Shown: in pieces, positions 23,097 through 34,019 of the stretch | How positions within the stretch are numbered: the first letter of the stretch is position 1 | Layout: each line of letters begins with the position of its first letter | Program-made: the position numbers and the translations under genes | Assembly: GCA_902362805.1 (NCBI GenBank) | Contig: CABIXY010000003.1 | Location: 672,619-736,618 of the forward strand | Length of the DNA stretch: 64,000 nt | Reading direction: 5' to 3' | Source of the DNA: Eubacteriaceae bacterium | GTDB lineage: Bacteria > Bacillota > Clostridia > Peptostreptococcales > Anaerovoracaceae | The notes under the pieces: model-generated | Database searches by the model: none | What the model was told of the DNA's origin: nothing | What the model saw: the letters and a program-made list of their open reading frames with translations, nothing else

Positions 23097-25016
23097 ATGA
23101 AAATAATCAATATTGGAATTCTTGCCCATGTAGACGCTGGAAAGACGACCTTGACGGAGAGCCTGCTATATGCCAGCGGAGCCATTTCAGAACCGGGGAG
23201 CGTCGAAAAAGGGACAACGAGGACGGACACCATGTTTTTGGAGCGGCAGCGTGGGATTACCATTCAAGCGGCAGTCACTTCCTTCCAGTGGCACAGATGT
23301 AAAGTTAACATTGTGGATACGCCCGGCCACATGGATTTTTTGGCGGAGGTGTACCGCTCTTTGGCTGTTTTAGATGGGGCCATCTTGGTGATCTCCGCTA
23401 AAGATGGCGTGCAGGCCCAGACCCGTATTCTGTTCCATGCCCTGCGGAAAATGAACATTCCCACCGTTATCTTTATCAACAAGATCGACCAGGCTGGCGT
23501 TGATTTGCAGAGCGTGGTTCAGTCTGTTCGGGATAAGCTCTCCGCCGATATTATCATCAAGCAGACGGTGTCGCTGTCCCCGGAAATAGTCCTGGAGGAA
23601 AATACCGACATAGAAGCATGGGATGCGGTCATCGAAAATAACGATGAATTATTGGAAAAGTATATCGCAGGAGAACCAATCAGCCGGGAAAAACTTGCGC
23701 GGGAGGAACAGCAGCGGGTTCAAGACGCCTCCCTGTTCCCAGTCTATCATGGCAGCGCCAAAAATGGCCTTGGCATTCAACCGTTGATGGATGCGGTGAC
23801 AGGGCTGTTCCAACCGATTGGGGAACAGGGGGGCGCCGCCCTATGCGGCAGCGTTTTCAAGGTTGAGTACACCGATTGCGGCCAGCGGCGTGTCTATCTA
23901 CGGTTATACAGCGGAACGCTGCGCCTGCGGGATACGGTGGCCCTGGCCGGGAGAGAAAAGCTGAAAATCACAGAGATGCGTATTCCATCCAAAGGGGAAA
24001 TTGTTCGGACAGACACCGCTTATCAGGGTGAAATTGTTATCCTTCCCAGCGACAGCGTGAGGTTAAACGATGTATTAGGGGACCAAACCCGGCTCCCTCG
24101 TAAAAGGTGGCGCGAGGACCCCCTCCCCATGCTGCGGACGACGATTGCGCCGAAAACGGCAGCGCAAAGAGAACGGCTGCTGGACGCTCTTACGCAACTT
24201 GCGGATACTGACCCGCTTTTGCGTTGCGAAGTGGATTCCATCACCCATGAGATCATTCTTTCTTTTTTGGGCCGGGTGCAGTTGGAGGTTGTTTCCGCTT
24301 TGCTGTCGGAAAAATACAAGCTTGAAACAGTGGTAAAGGAACCCTCCGTCATTTATATGGAGCGGCCGCTCAAAGCAGCCAGCCACACCATCCATATCGA
24401 GGTGCCGCCCAACCCGTTTTGGGCATCCATAGGACTGTCTGTTACACCACTCTCGCTTGGCTCCGGTGTACAATACGAGAGCCGGGTTTCGCTGGGATAC
24501 TTGAACCAGAGTTTTCAAAACGCTGTCAGGGATGGTATCCGTTACGGGCTGGAGCAGGGCTTGTTCGGCTGGAACGTAACGGACTGTAAGATTTGCTTTG
24601 AATACGGGCTTTATTACAGTCCGGTCAGCACGCCGGCGGACTTCCGCTCATTGGCCCCGATTGTATTGGAACAGGCATTGAAGGAATCGGGGACGCAGCT
24701 GCTGGAACCTTATCTCTCCTTCATCCTCTATGCGCCCCAGGAATACCTTTCCAGGGCTTATCATGATGCACCGAAATACTGTGCCACCATCGAAACGGCC
24801 CAGGTAAAAAAGGATGAAGTTGTCTTTACTGGCGAGATTCCCGCCCGCTGTATACAGGCATACCGTACTGATCTGGCCTTTTACACCAACGGGCGGAGCG
24901 TATGCCTTACAGAGCTGAAAGGATATCAGGCCGCTGTCGGTCAGCCGGTCATCCAGCCCCGCCGTCCAAACAGCCGCCTGGACAAGGTGCGCCATATGTT
25001 TCAGAAGGTAATGTAA
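23097..25016 (+). CDS. tet(W): Tet(W) ribosomal protection protein
   Basis: 639 residues, the exact usual length. An EF-G-like GTPase that binds the 70S ribosome and ejects tetracycline. G motifs are visible: HVDAGKTT (11-18), RGITIQ, DTPGH near 75-79 and NKID near 128-131. The C-terminal segments [11 protein letters not shown] and LTELKGYQ are typical of the tet(M/O/W) class, and sequence details throughout (e.g. [21 protein letters not shown] region) are those of tet(W) rather than tet(O) or tet(M). No mosaic switch was seen by eye, though a short one could escape. Regulated by the attenuation leader upstream. Confidence 0.94.
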   Translation: MKIINIGILAHVDAGKTTLTESLLYASGAISEPGSVEKGTTRTDTMFLERQRGITIQAAVTSFQWHRCKVNIVDTPGHMDFLAEVYRSLAVLDGAILVISAKDGVQAQTRILFHALRKMNIPTVIFINKIDQAGVDLQSVVQSVRDKLSADIIIKQTVSLSPEIVLEENTDIEAWDAVIENNDELLEKYIAGEPISREKLAREEQQRVQDASLFPVYHGSAKNGLGIQPLMDAVTGLFQPIGEQGGAALCGSVFKVEYTDCGQRRVYLRLYSGTLRLRDTVALAGREKLKITEMRIPSKGEIVRTDTAYQGEIVILPSDSVRLNDVLGDQTRLPRKRWREDPLPMLRTTIAPKTAAQRERLLDALTQLADTDPLLRCEVDSITHEIILSFLGRVQLEVVSALLSEKYKLETVVKEPSVIYMERPLKAASHTIHIEVPPNPFWASIGLSVTPLSLGSGVQYESRVSLGYLNQSFQNAVRDGIRYGLEQGLFGWNVTDCKICFEYGLYYSPVSTPADFRSLAPIVLEQALKESGTQLLEPYLSFILYAPQEYLSRAYHDAPKYCATIETAQVKKDEVVFTGEIPARCIQAYRTDLAFYTNGRSVCLTELKGYQAAVGQPVIQPRRPNSRLDKVRHMFQKVM

Positions 25017-25065
25017 AGATACATAATCGTCAAGACGGCAACAATCAGAAGTTATGGAGGGTAAC

Positions 25066-25834
25066 AATGGAATATAGTAAGGAAGATTTAATGGAAGCAA
25101 AAAAGCAAATTTGGGGAGTGGGAGAGAACATGGGAACAGAGGAAAGTAAAAAAATCTGGGAGGAGAACGCACAATTTTGGGATAATGCAATGGGTGACGA
25201 ATCTAATGAATTTCACAGAGAGGTAGTGCGTCCCAAAGTAACGGAACTTCTATCTCCTAATCCTGCGGATTACATTTTGGATATTGCGTGTGGCAATGGA
25301 AATTATTCTTCGTATCTTGCACAAAGAGGCGCTTCGGTTGTCGCTTTTGATTACAGCAAAAAAATGATAGAATTGGCTAAAAGACGGCAATCACAATATG
25401 CAAAACAAATTGAATTTTGTGTGGCGGATGCGACCGATAGAAAAAGTATATTAGAATTAAAAAGAAATCGAGCCTTTACGAAAGCAGTTTCTAATATGGC
25501 AATTATGGATATTACGGATATTGAACCACTTCTTATGGCTGTTTATGAACTGTTGCAGGAAAGCGGAATTTTTGTCTTTGCAACGCAACACCCTTGTTTT
25601 GTCACGTTGACTGAAAAATATATGACACCGCACAGTTACTATGATATAGCGATTGAAGGGCAACCGAAAGAGCAGATTTATTATCATCGTTCCATACAAG
25701 ATATTTTTAACCTTTGTTTTAGAGCTGGATTTGTCATTGATGGATTTTATGAAGAATGTTTTAAAACCAACAAAGAAATTCCTATGGTAATGATAGTAAG
25801 GCTTAAGAAGGTAAAACGTGATAGCTTAAAATAA
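25066..25834 (+). CDS. SAM-dependent class I methyltransferase, possible hybrid N-terminus
   Basis: A 255-residue protein if started at 25066, or 234 residues from the ATG at 25130, which also has a good GGGAG site. The Rossmann SAM motif I is LDIACGNGNYSSYL, with VVAFDYSKKM (acidic end of strand 2), then CVADATD and GIFVFATQHPCF. The substrate is not evident. The gene is much more AT-rich than its surroundings and lies 49 bases after tet(W). Its first 15 or so residues (MEYSKEDLMEAKKQI) recall a small protein often seen in Clostridia mobile elements, so the start may be a junction between two sources; I hold that from memory only. Confidence 0.8.
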
Positions 25835-25874
25835 ATTCAAGTTTGTCGGGTAAATAGCAAACCCAGCCGAGCCA

Positions 25875-25916
25875 GTCAACGGTCAAGATGAACGGCGCAT
25901 ATGCGCAGCCGTTGAC
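25875..25916. repeat. Inverted repeat upstream of the sigma-like gene
   Basis: GTCAACGG (25875-25882) pairs with CCGTTGAC (25909-25916), with a nested GCGCATATGCGC palindrome. It may be an operator or an RNA hairpin ahead of the sigma-like gene. Confidence 0.45.
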
Positions 25917-26005
25917 AGCCCCGCCCGCCTTTGCTGGTAGGCAATCAAGGGGCGACAGCAAGAAGTGCCACCGCCCCGCACTATTATTCAGAAAGGGGAA
26001 TTTCC

Positions 26006-26428
26006 ATGACCGACCAGATAGCCTATCAAGAATATATCCAGCGCAGGTACAACGCCTTTTGCAAGACTGTTATCCGCTGTGCCGCCTTGGACAAGATTTT
26101 GAAGCTTAAACGGCAATGGGAACGGCAAGTTTCCCTTGACTATCTGATGAACGAGAAGTTTGTCCAGTTTGCCGCGTCGGAGCCGGACGAGGAATACCCA
26201 TTTACCGTCTGCGGTCAGACCGTCCTGCTCTGCAACGCCGCCCTTGCCGACGCGATCTCTGTTTTGCCGGAGCAGACGCGGGAAGAAATCCTGCGCTATT
26301 ACTTTCTGCGCCAGCCGCAGCGCGTGATCGGCGCGTGTATTGGCCGGTCACGCAGCACAGCGGGGCGGCATATCCAGCTTGCCTTGCAGCGGCTACGCGA
26401 AGAAATGGGGGTGAGCCGGTATGAGTAG
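26006..26428 (+). CDS. sigma-70 region 4-like regulator (IME)
   Basis: 140 residues. The C-terminal half resembles sigma region 4: LPEQTREEILRYYFLRQPQR followed by an HTH and RSTAGRHIQLALQRLREEM. The N-terminus is not a full region 2. Genes of this type in Clostridia mobile elements are thought to regulate transfer genes. AAAGGGG lies 6-7 bases before the ATG. It overlaps the next small gene by 8 bases. A parallel pair, sigma-like plus HTH, is found in the host ICE at 51.6-52.2 kb. Confidence 0.75.
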   Translation: MTDQIAYQEYIQRRYNAFCKTVIRCAALDKILKLKRQWERQVSLDYLMNEKFVQFAASEPDEEYPFTVCGQTVLLCNAALADAISVLPEQTREEILRYYFLRQPQRVIGACIGRSRSTAGRHIQLALQRLREEMGVSRYE

Positions 26429-26633
26429 ACTTCTCCCCTATGAAACAATCCTCAAAGCCCGTGAGGGCGACCCAGAAGCCGTGAACGCTGTCCTGCTCCA
26501 CTACGCCGGATATATCCGCTATTTCTCAAAAGTGAACGGGCAGGTCAACGCCGAGGTGGAGGACTATGTAAAGCAGCGGTTAATTGACTGTCAATTCAAG
26601 TTCCGGCTTGACGAACCACCGGACAAGTCATAA
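26421..26633 (+). CDS. HTH_16-like helix-turn-helix protein (IME)
   Basis: 70 residues: ILKAREGDPEAVNAVLLHYAGYIRYFS is the pattern of small mobile-element proteins resembling sigma region 2. It overlaps the sigma-like gene, and the two probably form a split regulator (region 2 plus region 4). A strong terminator at 26671-26706 follows. Confidence 0.75.
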   Translation: MSRLLPYETILKAREGDPEAVNAVLLHYAGYIRYFSKVNGQVNAEVEDYVKQRLIDCQFKFRLDEPPDKS

Positions 26634-26670
26634 AAACTGAATACCAGCCGCCACCGACGCGGCCAGCGAA

Positions 26671-26706
26671 AGCAGTAAGTCTTGAAAAAGATTTACTGCT
26701 TTTTTT
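26671..26706 (+). terminator. Terminator after the IME regulator pair
   Basis: AGCAGTAA (26671-26678) pairs with TTACTGCT (26693-26700), followed by TTTTTT. Confidence 0.85.
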
Positions 26707-27214
26707 GTTGTCCGGCTCCGCTCCCGGCCATTTTGCCCCCTGCCGGTTGTAGTAGTAAGCGAGGAGGGAATTTTTCTGCCCTGGTGTTTGGCATTTGGAG
26801 CATTTACCCGTAGTAGAGGGCAAAGAGAAAGGATTTCTCCAACACCGGGTAGAAACCACTGCGTCCGGTGTCATTTTAGCGAAAGCGGGCAGGAATGCCC
26901 TTTACAGGATTAGTAGTAGCAGAAAAAGAGAAACAAACTTTTGTGGTTGCAGTTTTCCAAAAAAGTGGCGGACGGAAGTGAGAGAAAGTTTGCAGTCACG
27001 GAGAGCAAGTTTCTACCACGGTGCCAAAATCCGCAATTCTGTGGTTTTGCCCCTCGCGGGAAACTTGTTGGGGAGTGCCTTCCCCAAACCCTGCTATGCG
27101 GCTTGCGCCGCAAAAATATTCCCGACCGGCGAAAAGTTTTTTCTCACTTTCGCCCCGGAAATGGCTAACAGATAAGAGAATTTTTTGTGATAAGTGAAAG
27201 GAGGTTTACAGCCC
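26707..27214. other. Non-coding region upstream of mobC, candidate oriT
   Basis: About 500 bases with no convincing gene, immediately before mobC and the relaxase, the usual place for oriT. Several inverted repeats occur, including ACACCGG (26841-26847) with CCGGTGT (26865-26871), and GGGCAGGAATGCCC (26887-26900). I cannot assign a nick site. Confidence 0.4.
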
Positions 27215-27613
27215 ATGCCGAAGCGATACAACACACCCCACCGCAGCCGCGTTGTGAAAACCCGGCTGTCCGAAGAAGAATATGCCGACTTCACAGCGCG
27301 GCTTGCGCCCTATGGTATCAGCCAGTCCGAATTTCTCCGGCAGGCGATACGGCGCACCGCCATACGCCCCGTTATCCATGTGTCAGCGGTCAATGATGAA
27401 CTGCTCTCCGCTGTCGGGAAACTCACAGCCGAGTACGGCAGGATTGGCGGCAACCTCAACCAGATTGCCCGGTGTCTGAACGAGTACGGCGTAACCTATA
27501 ACGCACTGTCCGGCGAGGTACGAGCCGCCATAGCCGACCTTGCCGCCCTCAAGTATGAAGTCCTAAAGAAAGTAGGTGACGCGGTTGGCAACACTCAAGC
27601 ATATCAACTCTAA
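27215..27613 (+). CDS. mobC: MobC-like relaxosome accessory protein (IME)
   Basis: 132 residues with a ribbon-helix-helix-like start (VVKTRLSEEEYADFTARLAP YGISQSEFLRQAI) and the MobC signature IGGNLNQIARCLNEYG. MobC proteins bind oriT beside the relaxase and help open the nick region. GGAGG lies 8 bases before the ATG. It overlaps the relaxase start by 38 bases. A second MobC of a different sequence is at 45.9 kb for the ICE. Confidence 0.88.
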   Translation: MPKRYNTPHRSRVVKTRLSEEEYADFTARLAPYGISQSEFLRQAIRRTAIRPVIHVSAVNDELLSAVGKLTAEYGRIGGNLNQIARCLNEYGVTYNALSGEVRAAIADLAALKYEVLKKVGDAVGNTQAYQL

Positions 27614-29201
27614 AAACGCCGACTACGGAGCCGCCGAACAATACCTGCTGTTTGAACATGACGAGTTTACCATGAAGCCTGTCCTTGATGAAACCGGCAG
27701 GCTTATCCCCCGCGAGGACTACCGGCTGTCCACGCTGAACTGCGGCGGGGAGGATTTTGCCGTTGCCTGTATGCGGGCAAATCTCCGCTATGGGAAAAAC
27801 CAGCGGCGGGAAGATGTGAAAAGCCACCACTATATCATCAGCTTTGACCCACGGGACGGCCCGGACAATGGCTTGACCGTAGACCGGGCGCAGGCATTGG
27901 GCGAGAAGTTTTGCGCCGAGCATTTCCCCGGCCACCAGGCCCTTGTATGCACCCACCCGGACGGGCATAACCACAGCGGCAATATCCATGTGCATATCGT
28001 CATTAACAGCCTGCGGATAGAGGAAGTGCCGTTCCTGCCCTACATGGACAGGCCAGCCGACACGAAAGCCGGTTGCAAGCACCGCTGTACCGACGCGGCC
28101 TTGCGCTACTTCAAGTCCGAAGTCATGGAGATGTGCCATCGGGAGGGGCTTTACCAAATCGACCTCTTGAACGGCAGCAAGAACCGCGTCACCGACCGGG
28201 AGTATTGGGCGCAGAAAAAGGGACAGGCCGCGCTGGACAAGCAGAACGCCCCCATGATTGCAGGCGGTATCACGCCCCGGCAGACCAAGTTTGAAACGAA
28301 CAAGGAGAAGCTGCGGCAGACCATACGCGCCGCGCTGTCAGCGGCGACCTCATTCGAGGACTTTTCCTCTCTACTGCTGCGGGAGGGCGTGGCCGTCAAG
28401 GAGAGCCGGGGGCGGCTTAGTTACCTCACGCCGGACAGGACAAAGCCCATTACCGCCCGCAAGTTGGGCGACGATTTTGACCGCGCCGCTGTCCTTGCCG
28501 TTTTGGAGCAGAACGCCGCCAGAGCCGCAGAAAAGACCGCGGCTATATCCAGCACCCCGCCCTCTATCCAAGACCAACTGCGGACAGACAGAGCCGCCCG
28601 AACTGCTCCGAATGTGCAGCGGCTTGTGGACATTGAGCAGAAGAAAGCCGAGGGCAAAGGCCGGGGCTATGAACGCTGGGCGACCATGCACAACCTCAAA
28701 CAAATGGCCGCGACGCTGAATGTGTATCAGGAATACGGCTTCACTTCCCCGGAGCAGTTAGAAGCCGCCGTTGATACCGCTTATCAGGAAATGCGCCAGA
28801 CCAGCGGCGAACTGAAAGCACTGGAAACGAAGCTACAAGGGAAAAAGGAGTTGCAGCAACAGGTACTTGCCTATGCCAAGACCAAGCCCGCCCGCGACGG
28901 GCTGAAAGCGCAGAAATCCGAGAAAGCCCGCGAAGCATACCGGCAGGCGCATGAGAGCGATTTTATCATAGCCGAAGCCGCCGCCCGGTATTTCAAGGCG
29001 CATGGCATTACCAAGCTGCCCGCCCGGAAAGCGTTGCAGGCCGAGATCGAGCAGCTTGTTTCCAAGAAATCCGGCCTGTATAACACCTACCACGAACAGA
29101 AGCAGCGGTATGCGGAGTTGCAGACCGTCAAGCGGAATATCGACCAGATTTTGCGCCGGGAGGAACCCCACCGCAGAAAGGAGCAGAGCCATGAGCGATA
29201 A
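27576..29201 (+). CDS. MobA/MobP-type relaxase (IME)
   Basis: 541 residues, starting at a GTG inside mobC. It nicks oriT and pilots the strand during transfer. The N-terminal relaxase domain contains the metal-binding histidine motif HPDGHNHSGNIHVHIV near residues 130-145. The C-terminal half is a long charged, coiled-coil-like region. It overlaps the next gene by 11 bases. The IME encodes no VirB4 or coupling protein, so this relaxase must use those of a conjugative partner. Confidence 0.88.
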   Translation: MTRLATLKHINSKNADYGAAEQYLLFEHDEFTMKPVLDETGRLIPREDYRLSTLNCGGEDFAVACMRANLRYGKNQRREDVKSHHYIISFDPRDGPDNGLTVDRAQALGEKFCAEHFPGHQALVCTHPDGHNHSGNIHVHIVINSLRIEEVPFLPYMDRPADTKAGCKHRCTDAALRYFKSEVMEMCHREGLYQIDLLNGSKNRVTDREYWAQKKGQAALDKQNAPMIAGGITPRQTKFETNKEKLRQTIRAALSAATSFEDFSSLLLREGVAVKESRGRLSYLTPDRTKPITARKLGDDFDRAAVLAVLEQNAARAAEKTAAISSTPPSIQDQLRTDRAARTAPNVQRLVDIEQKKAEGKGRGYERWATMHNLKQMAATLNVYQEYGFTSPEQLEAAVDTAYQEMRQTSGELKALETKLQGKKELQQQVLAYAKTKPARDGLKAQKSEKAREAYRQAHESDFIIAEAAARYFKAHGITKLPARKALQAEIEQLVSKKSGLYNTYHEQKQRYAELQTVKRNIDQILRREEPHRRKEQSHER

Positions 29202-29577
29202 GTTACCGAGAATGGACTACCGCCAGCACCGGCGGGCGCGGCGGCTGGTGCATGAGTGCTGTAACTACGACGGGGGGAACTGCCTGCTGTTAGACGACGG
29301 GGAGCCTTGCGTGTGCGTCCAGAGCATTTCCCTTTCCCTCATGTGCCGCTGGTTCCGTGTGGCTGTCCTGCCCCTTGACGGGGAACTGGCCGCAGCACTT
29401 TTGTACCGGGGGAGCCGGAAACGGTGCGCCGTCTGTGGGGCGGCCTTTGTCCCCAAATCCAACCGGGGGAAATACTGCCCCGACTGCGCCGGACGCATAA
29501 AGAAAATCAAAGCCGCCGAGCGAAAGCGGAAACAAAGGCAGAAATGTCACGCTTTAGAGCCTTTCAAACCCGCATAA
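29191..29577 (+). CDS. cysteine-rich VLP protein (IME)
   Basis: 128 residues. Ten or more cysteines, including CCNYDGGNCLL, EPCVCVQ and a C-terminal zinc-ribbon-like CAVCGAAF...KYCPDCAGR, followed by a basic tail. It matches the 'Cys-rich VLP' family seen in Clostridia mobile elements. Function is unknown; zinc binding is inferred from the Cys pairs. It overlaps the relaxase end by 11 bases and has a GAAAGGAG site. Confidence 0.75.
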   Translation: MSDKLPRMDYRQHRRARRLVHECCNYDGGNCLLLDDGEPCVCVQSISLSLMCRWFRVAVLPLDGELAAALLYRGSRKRCAVCGAAFVPKSNRGKYCPDCAGRIKKIKAAERKRKQRQKCHALEPFKPA

Positions 29578-29689
29578 ATCAAGGCTTTTTTCGTGGGTGT
29601 CAAAGGGTATGCGATACATTTATCCTTTTCCCCCGGAAACGCCGTTCTAAATGCGTAAAAACGCCCCAAATCCACCCAAAGGAGGAACC

Positions 29690-30448
29690 ATGTCAGACAA
29701 CCGAAAATACTACTACCTCAAGCTGAAAGAGAATTACTTTGACGAGGACGCTATCGTGCTGCTGGAAAGTATGCAGGACGGTATCCTCTATTCCAACATT
29801 CTCTTGAAACTGTACCTGAAATCGCTGAAAAACGGCGGGAAGTTGCAGCTTGATGAAAATATCCCCTACACCGCGCAGATGATTGCCACCATTACCCGCC
29901 AGCAAGTCGGCACCGTAGAGCGAGCCTTGCAGATTTTTATGAAGCTGGGGCTTGTGGAGCCGCTGCCAAGCGGCGCGCTGTATATGAGCAACATTGAACT
30001 GCTTATCGGCCAATCCTCTACCGAGGGGGAGCGGAAACGGCGGGCAAGGCTGGCTTTGCAGGAGCAAAAAGCCTTGCCAAAGGCCGGGGCGGACAAATGT
30101 CCACCATATCAAGCGGACATTTGTCCACCAGAGATAGAGATAGAGAAAGAGATAGAGATAGAAAAAGAGAGAGAGCGAGAGTTAGATACGGGACAGACCG
30201 CCCGCGCCGCTTATGGCCGGTATGAAAATGTCTTTCTTTCGCAATCAGAACTGGACGGGCTGAAAGCAGACCTGCCCGACAAATGGAACTACTACATTGA
30301 CCGGCTATCCTGCCATATCGCGTCCAGCGGCAAGCGATACAAGAGCCATGCCGCCACAATCTACAAATGGGCGCAGGAGGACGCAGCCAAGAAAGCCCCG
30401 AAAAAGGGCATACCAGACTACTCATGCAAGGAGGGCGAGAGTTTATGA
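29690..30448 (+). CDS. phage-type replisome organizer/replication initiator (IME)
   Basis: 252 residues. The N-terminal replisome organizer domain (YYYLKLKENYFDEDAIVLLE, MIATITRQQVGTVERAL) is a winged-helix DNA-binding region. A highly charged linker of alternating Glu/Ile/Lys/Arg (about 147-163) is encoded by a GAGATA/GAGA-type low-complexity tract at about 30129-30181. The C-terminal part (YIDRLSCHIASSGKRYKSH) is typical of DnaD/replication proteins. With the DnaC-like gene that overlaps it by 4 bases, it probably lets the IME circle replicate. Confidence 0.8.
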   Translation: MSDNRKYYYLKLKENYFDEDAIVLLESMQDGILYSNILLKLYLKSLKNGGKLQLDENIPYTAQMIATITRQQVGTVERALQIFMKLGLVEPLPSGALYMSNIELLIGQSSTEGERKRRARLALQEQKALPKAGADKCPPYQADICPPEIEIEKEIEIEKERERELDTGQTARAAYGRYENVFLSQSELDGLKADLPDKWNYYIDRLSCHIASSGKRYKSHAATIYKWAQEDAAKKAPKKGIPDYSCKEGESL

Positions 30449-31287
30449 AGAACGAAATCAACGCTGTTTTGGAGAATATGACCGCCACCACCCCGGAGCC
30501 GGAGGACTACACCGGCGAGGACGGTTTACTGTACTGCGGCAAGTGCCGCAAGCCGAAAGAAGCCTATTTTGCGCCGGATAAGGCCGCTATCTTTGGCCGC
30601 GACCGCCATCCGGCAGAGTGCGACTGCCAGAGAGCCGCCCGCGAGGAACGGGAGGCCGCCGAGAAGCGGCGCAGGCACCTTGACACCGTGGAGGAACTGA
30701 AACGCCGGGGCTTTACCGACCCCACCATGCGGGACTGGACTTTTGAGAACGACAACGGCAGGAACCCGCAGGCCGGGATTGCCCGCCGGTATGTGGAACA
30801 CTGGGAGGATATGCGAGCCGACAATATCGGCTGCCTGTTCTGGGGCGGCGTGGGAACCGGGAAAAGCTACCTTGCGGGCTGTATCGCAAATGCCCTCATG
30901 GAGAAAGAAATCCCCGTCCACATGACGAACTTTGCCCTTATCCTCAATGACCTTGCCGCCAGCTTCGAGGGCAGGAACGAATACATTTCCCGCCTTTGCC
31001 GCTATCCGCTGCTTATCCTTGACGACTTCGGCATGGAGCGCGGGACGGAATACGGGCTGGAACAGGTTTTCAATGTGATTGACAGCCGTTACCGCAGCGG
31101 CAAGCCGCTGATCGTCACGACCAACCTCACGCTGGACGACCTGCGGAACCCGGAGGACACTGCCCATTCACGGATTTATGACCGGCTGCTTTCCATGTGC
31201 GTCCCGGTGCGCTTTACCGGCGAGAATTTCCGGCAGGAAACCGCGCAGCGGAAAATGGAGAACATGAAGAAACTGATTACCGACTGA
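30445..31287 (+). CDS. DnaC/IstB-like helicase-loader ATPase (IME)
   Basis: 280 residues. An N-terminal Cys motif (CGKCRKPKEAYF with a later CDCQ) may bind zinc. The AAA+ part has Walker A GGVGTGKSY near 135-143, Walker B LLILDDFGME near 195 and sensor TTNLTLDD. It probably loads replicative helicase for the IME. ATG at 30445 overlaps the replisome organizer stop (ATGA) with GGAGG upstream. TnpW follows 14 bases later. Confidence 0.85.
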   Translation: MKNEINAVLENMTATTPEPEDYTGEDGLLYCGKCRKPKEAYFAPDKAAIFGRDRHPAECDCQRAAREEREAAEKRRRHLDTVEELKRRGFTDPTMRDWTFENDNGRNPQAGIARRYVEHWEDMRADNIGCLFWGGVGTGKSYLAGCIANALMEKEIPVHMTNFALILNDLAASFEGRNEYISRLCRYPLLILDDFGMERGTEYGLEQVFNVIDSRYRSGKPLIVTTNLTLDDLRNPEDTAHSRIYDRLLSMCVPVRFTGENFRQETAQRKMENMKKLITD

Positions 31288-31301
31288 AAGGAGTATTGCC
31301 T

Positions 31302-31496
31302 ATGGCAGATAACAAGCAGCCCGACACCCGCACCACCCGTCGCCCCGACTGCGTGACGGAAATCCGCATGGGCAATTCCGTCCTTGTCGTGTCCGGCTAT
31401 TTCAAGAAAGATACCACGACCACCGCCGCCGACAAAATGGCGCGGGTACTGGAAGCGGAAGCCGCTGCTACACAGGAGCCGACCTATCCGGCGTGA
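31302..31496 (+). CDS. tnpW: TnpW-family transposon protein
   Basis: 64 residues, including TEIRMGNSVLVVSGYFKKD and TAADKMARVLE, the TnpW family signature. TnpW is a small protein of Tn4451-like elements with no established function. AAAGGAG lies 9 bases upstream of the ATG. It is the last gene of the IME replication run. Confidence 0.85.
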   Translation: MADNKQPDTRTTRRPDCVTEIRMGNSVLVVSGYFKKDTTTTAADKMARVLEAEAAATQEPTYPA

Positions 31497-31559
31497 ACCG
31501 GGGAATGGAAAAAGCGGCCATGCCGGGAAGCGTGGCCGCTGGAACTGGAAAAGCTGAAA

Positions 31560-31976
31560 TCAGGACTCTTTTTTCTTTACATCACTAATCCCAAAGAGTG
31601 CAAACACCAGAGCCAAAACAATCAGCGAAATCGTATTTGCAGATACAGAGGGCATGAAATAATCGACGATATAAAAGCCGAAAAATGTAGTGATAGTATC
31701 TAACAGCACATACATACAGACGGCCATTTCCCTTGTTATTCTGTCAAGGTTAAGCAATGCTTTTGGAAATGCGCCTGCGACTAAATTCATGGGATATGAA
31801 ACAATCGACGCGATTATGAAATACAGGATAAAGCCGCCGACACTCTCATACTCAAAGCCGAGCAGACGCATGATTGCACTGCTGAATATGGCGATTATGG
31901 ACAAGACGGCGATGATTAGAACAGCCCCCAAAATGAATATGATTATTTTTTCCCGCTTATTGTTGTTGTTATCCAA
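31560..31976 (-). CDS. Four-helix membrane protein, YrvL-like
   Basis: 138 residues, the only minus-strand gene in the IME. A basic, Asn-rich N-terminus (DNNNNKREK) is followed by four hydrophobic segments (about 10-30, 44-64, 84-104 and 112-130). The size and layout recall YrvL-type membrane proteins, but that match is from memory and weak. Its function in the element is unknown. The AT content is higher than that of its neighbours. Confidence 0.55.
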   Translation of the reverse strand: MDNNNNKREKIIIFILGAVLIIAVLSIIAIFSSAIMRLLGFEYESVGGFILYFIIASIVSYPMNLVAGAFPKALLNLDRITREMAVCMYVLLDTITTFFGFYIVDYFMPSVSANTISLIVLALVFALFGISDVKKKES

Positions 31977-32133
31977 GAGTACCTCTCCCTTATGTTTGGA
32001 TTTTGAAGCTGATATGAGTATATCACAGGAAGATGAACTTTTCTACTGAAACCGGCACAACGAGACGCTACACAAAAATCGTCATTTTGACAAATCATAA
32101 AGAAGCGGATTTTACACTTTTGCCGCTATACAA

Positions 32134-33821
<1,688 letters not shown>

Positions 33822-33828
33822 CGCCCGA

Positions 33829-33877
33829 CCTATCCGACACAACGCGCGAGTGCCGGATAGGAACGGCAAAATTTTTT
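33829..33877 (+). terminator. Terminator after the serine recombinase
   Basis: CCTATCCG (33829-33836) pairs with CGGATAGG (33854-33861), followed after 10 bases by TTTTTT. It is 8 bases past the recombinase stop. Confidence 0.6.
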
Positions 33878-33910
33878 ACACTTCTATTACTTCTTTATCG
33901 CACATCAGTA

Positions 33911-34003
33911 AAGTCGCAGGGTATGAAGCAGCTGATGGCCGGGGGCGGTGTCGTGTTGATCGGCATGAACCTTATCCCCCTGCTGTCCAACCTGTTCAGC
34001 TAA
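33911..34003 (+). pseudogene. Maff2 gene, 3' part, right of the IME
   Basis: Reads KSQGMKQLMAGGG then VVLIGMNLIPLLSNLFS and stops at 34001-34003. This is the missing end of the Maff2 gene begun at 22316, with the second membrane helix. The joined reading frame is exact when the two AA dinucleotides are fused. An in-frame ATG inside it (33924) has no clear ribosome site, so it is probably not translated alone. Confidence 0.9.
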
Positions 34004-34019
34004 GAACCGGGGGTAGCTT

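Noticed and set aside
23097..25016. Mosaic tet gene (for example W with O or M segments).
   Set aside because: The whole protein reads as tet(W)-like by eye with no block switching; a short mosaic cannot be excluded without alignment.
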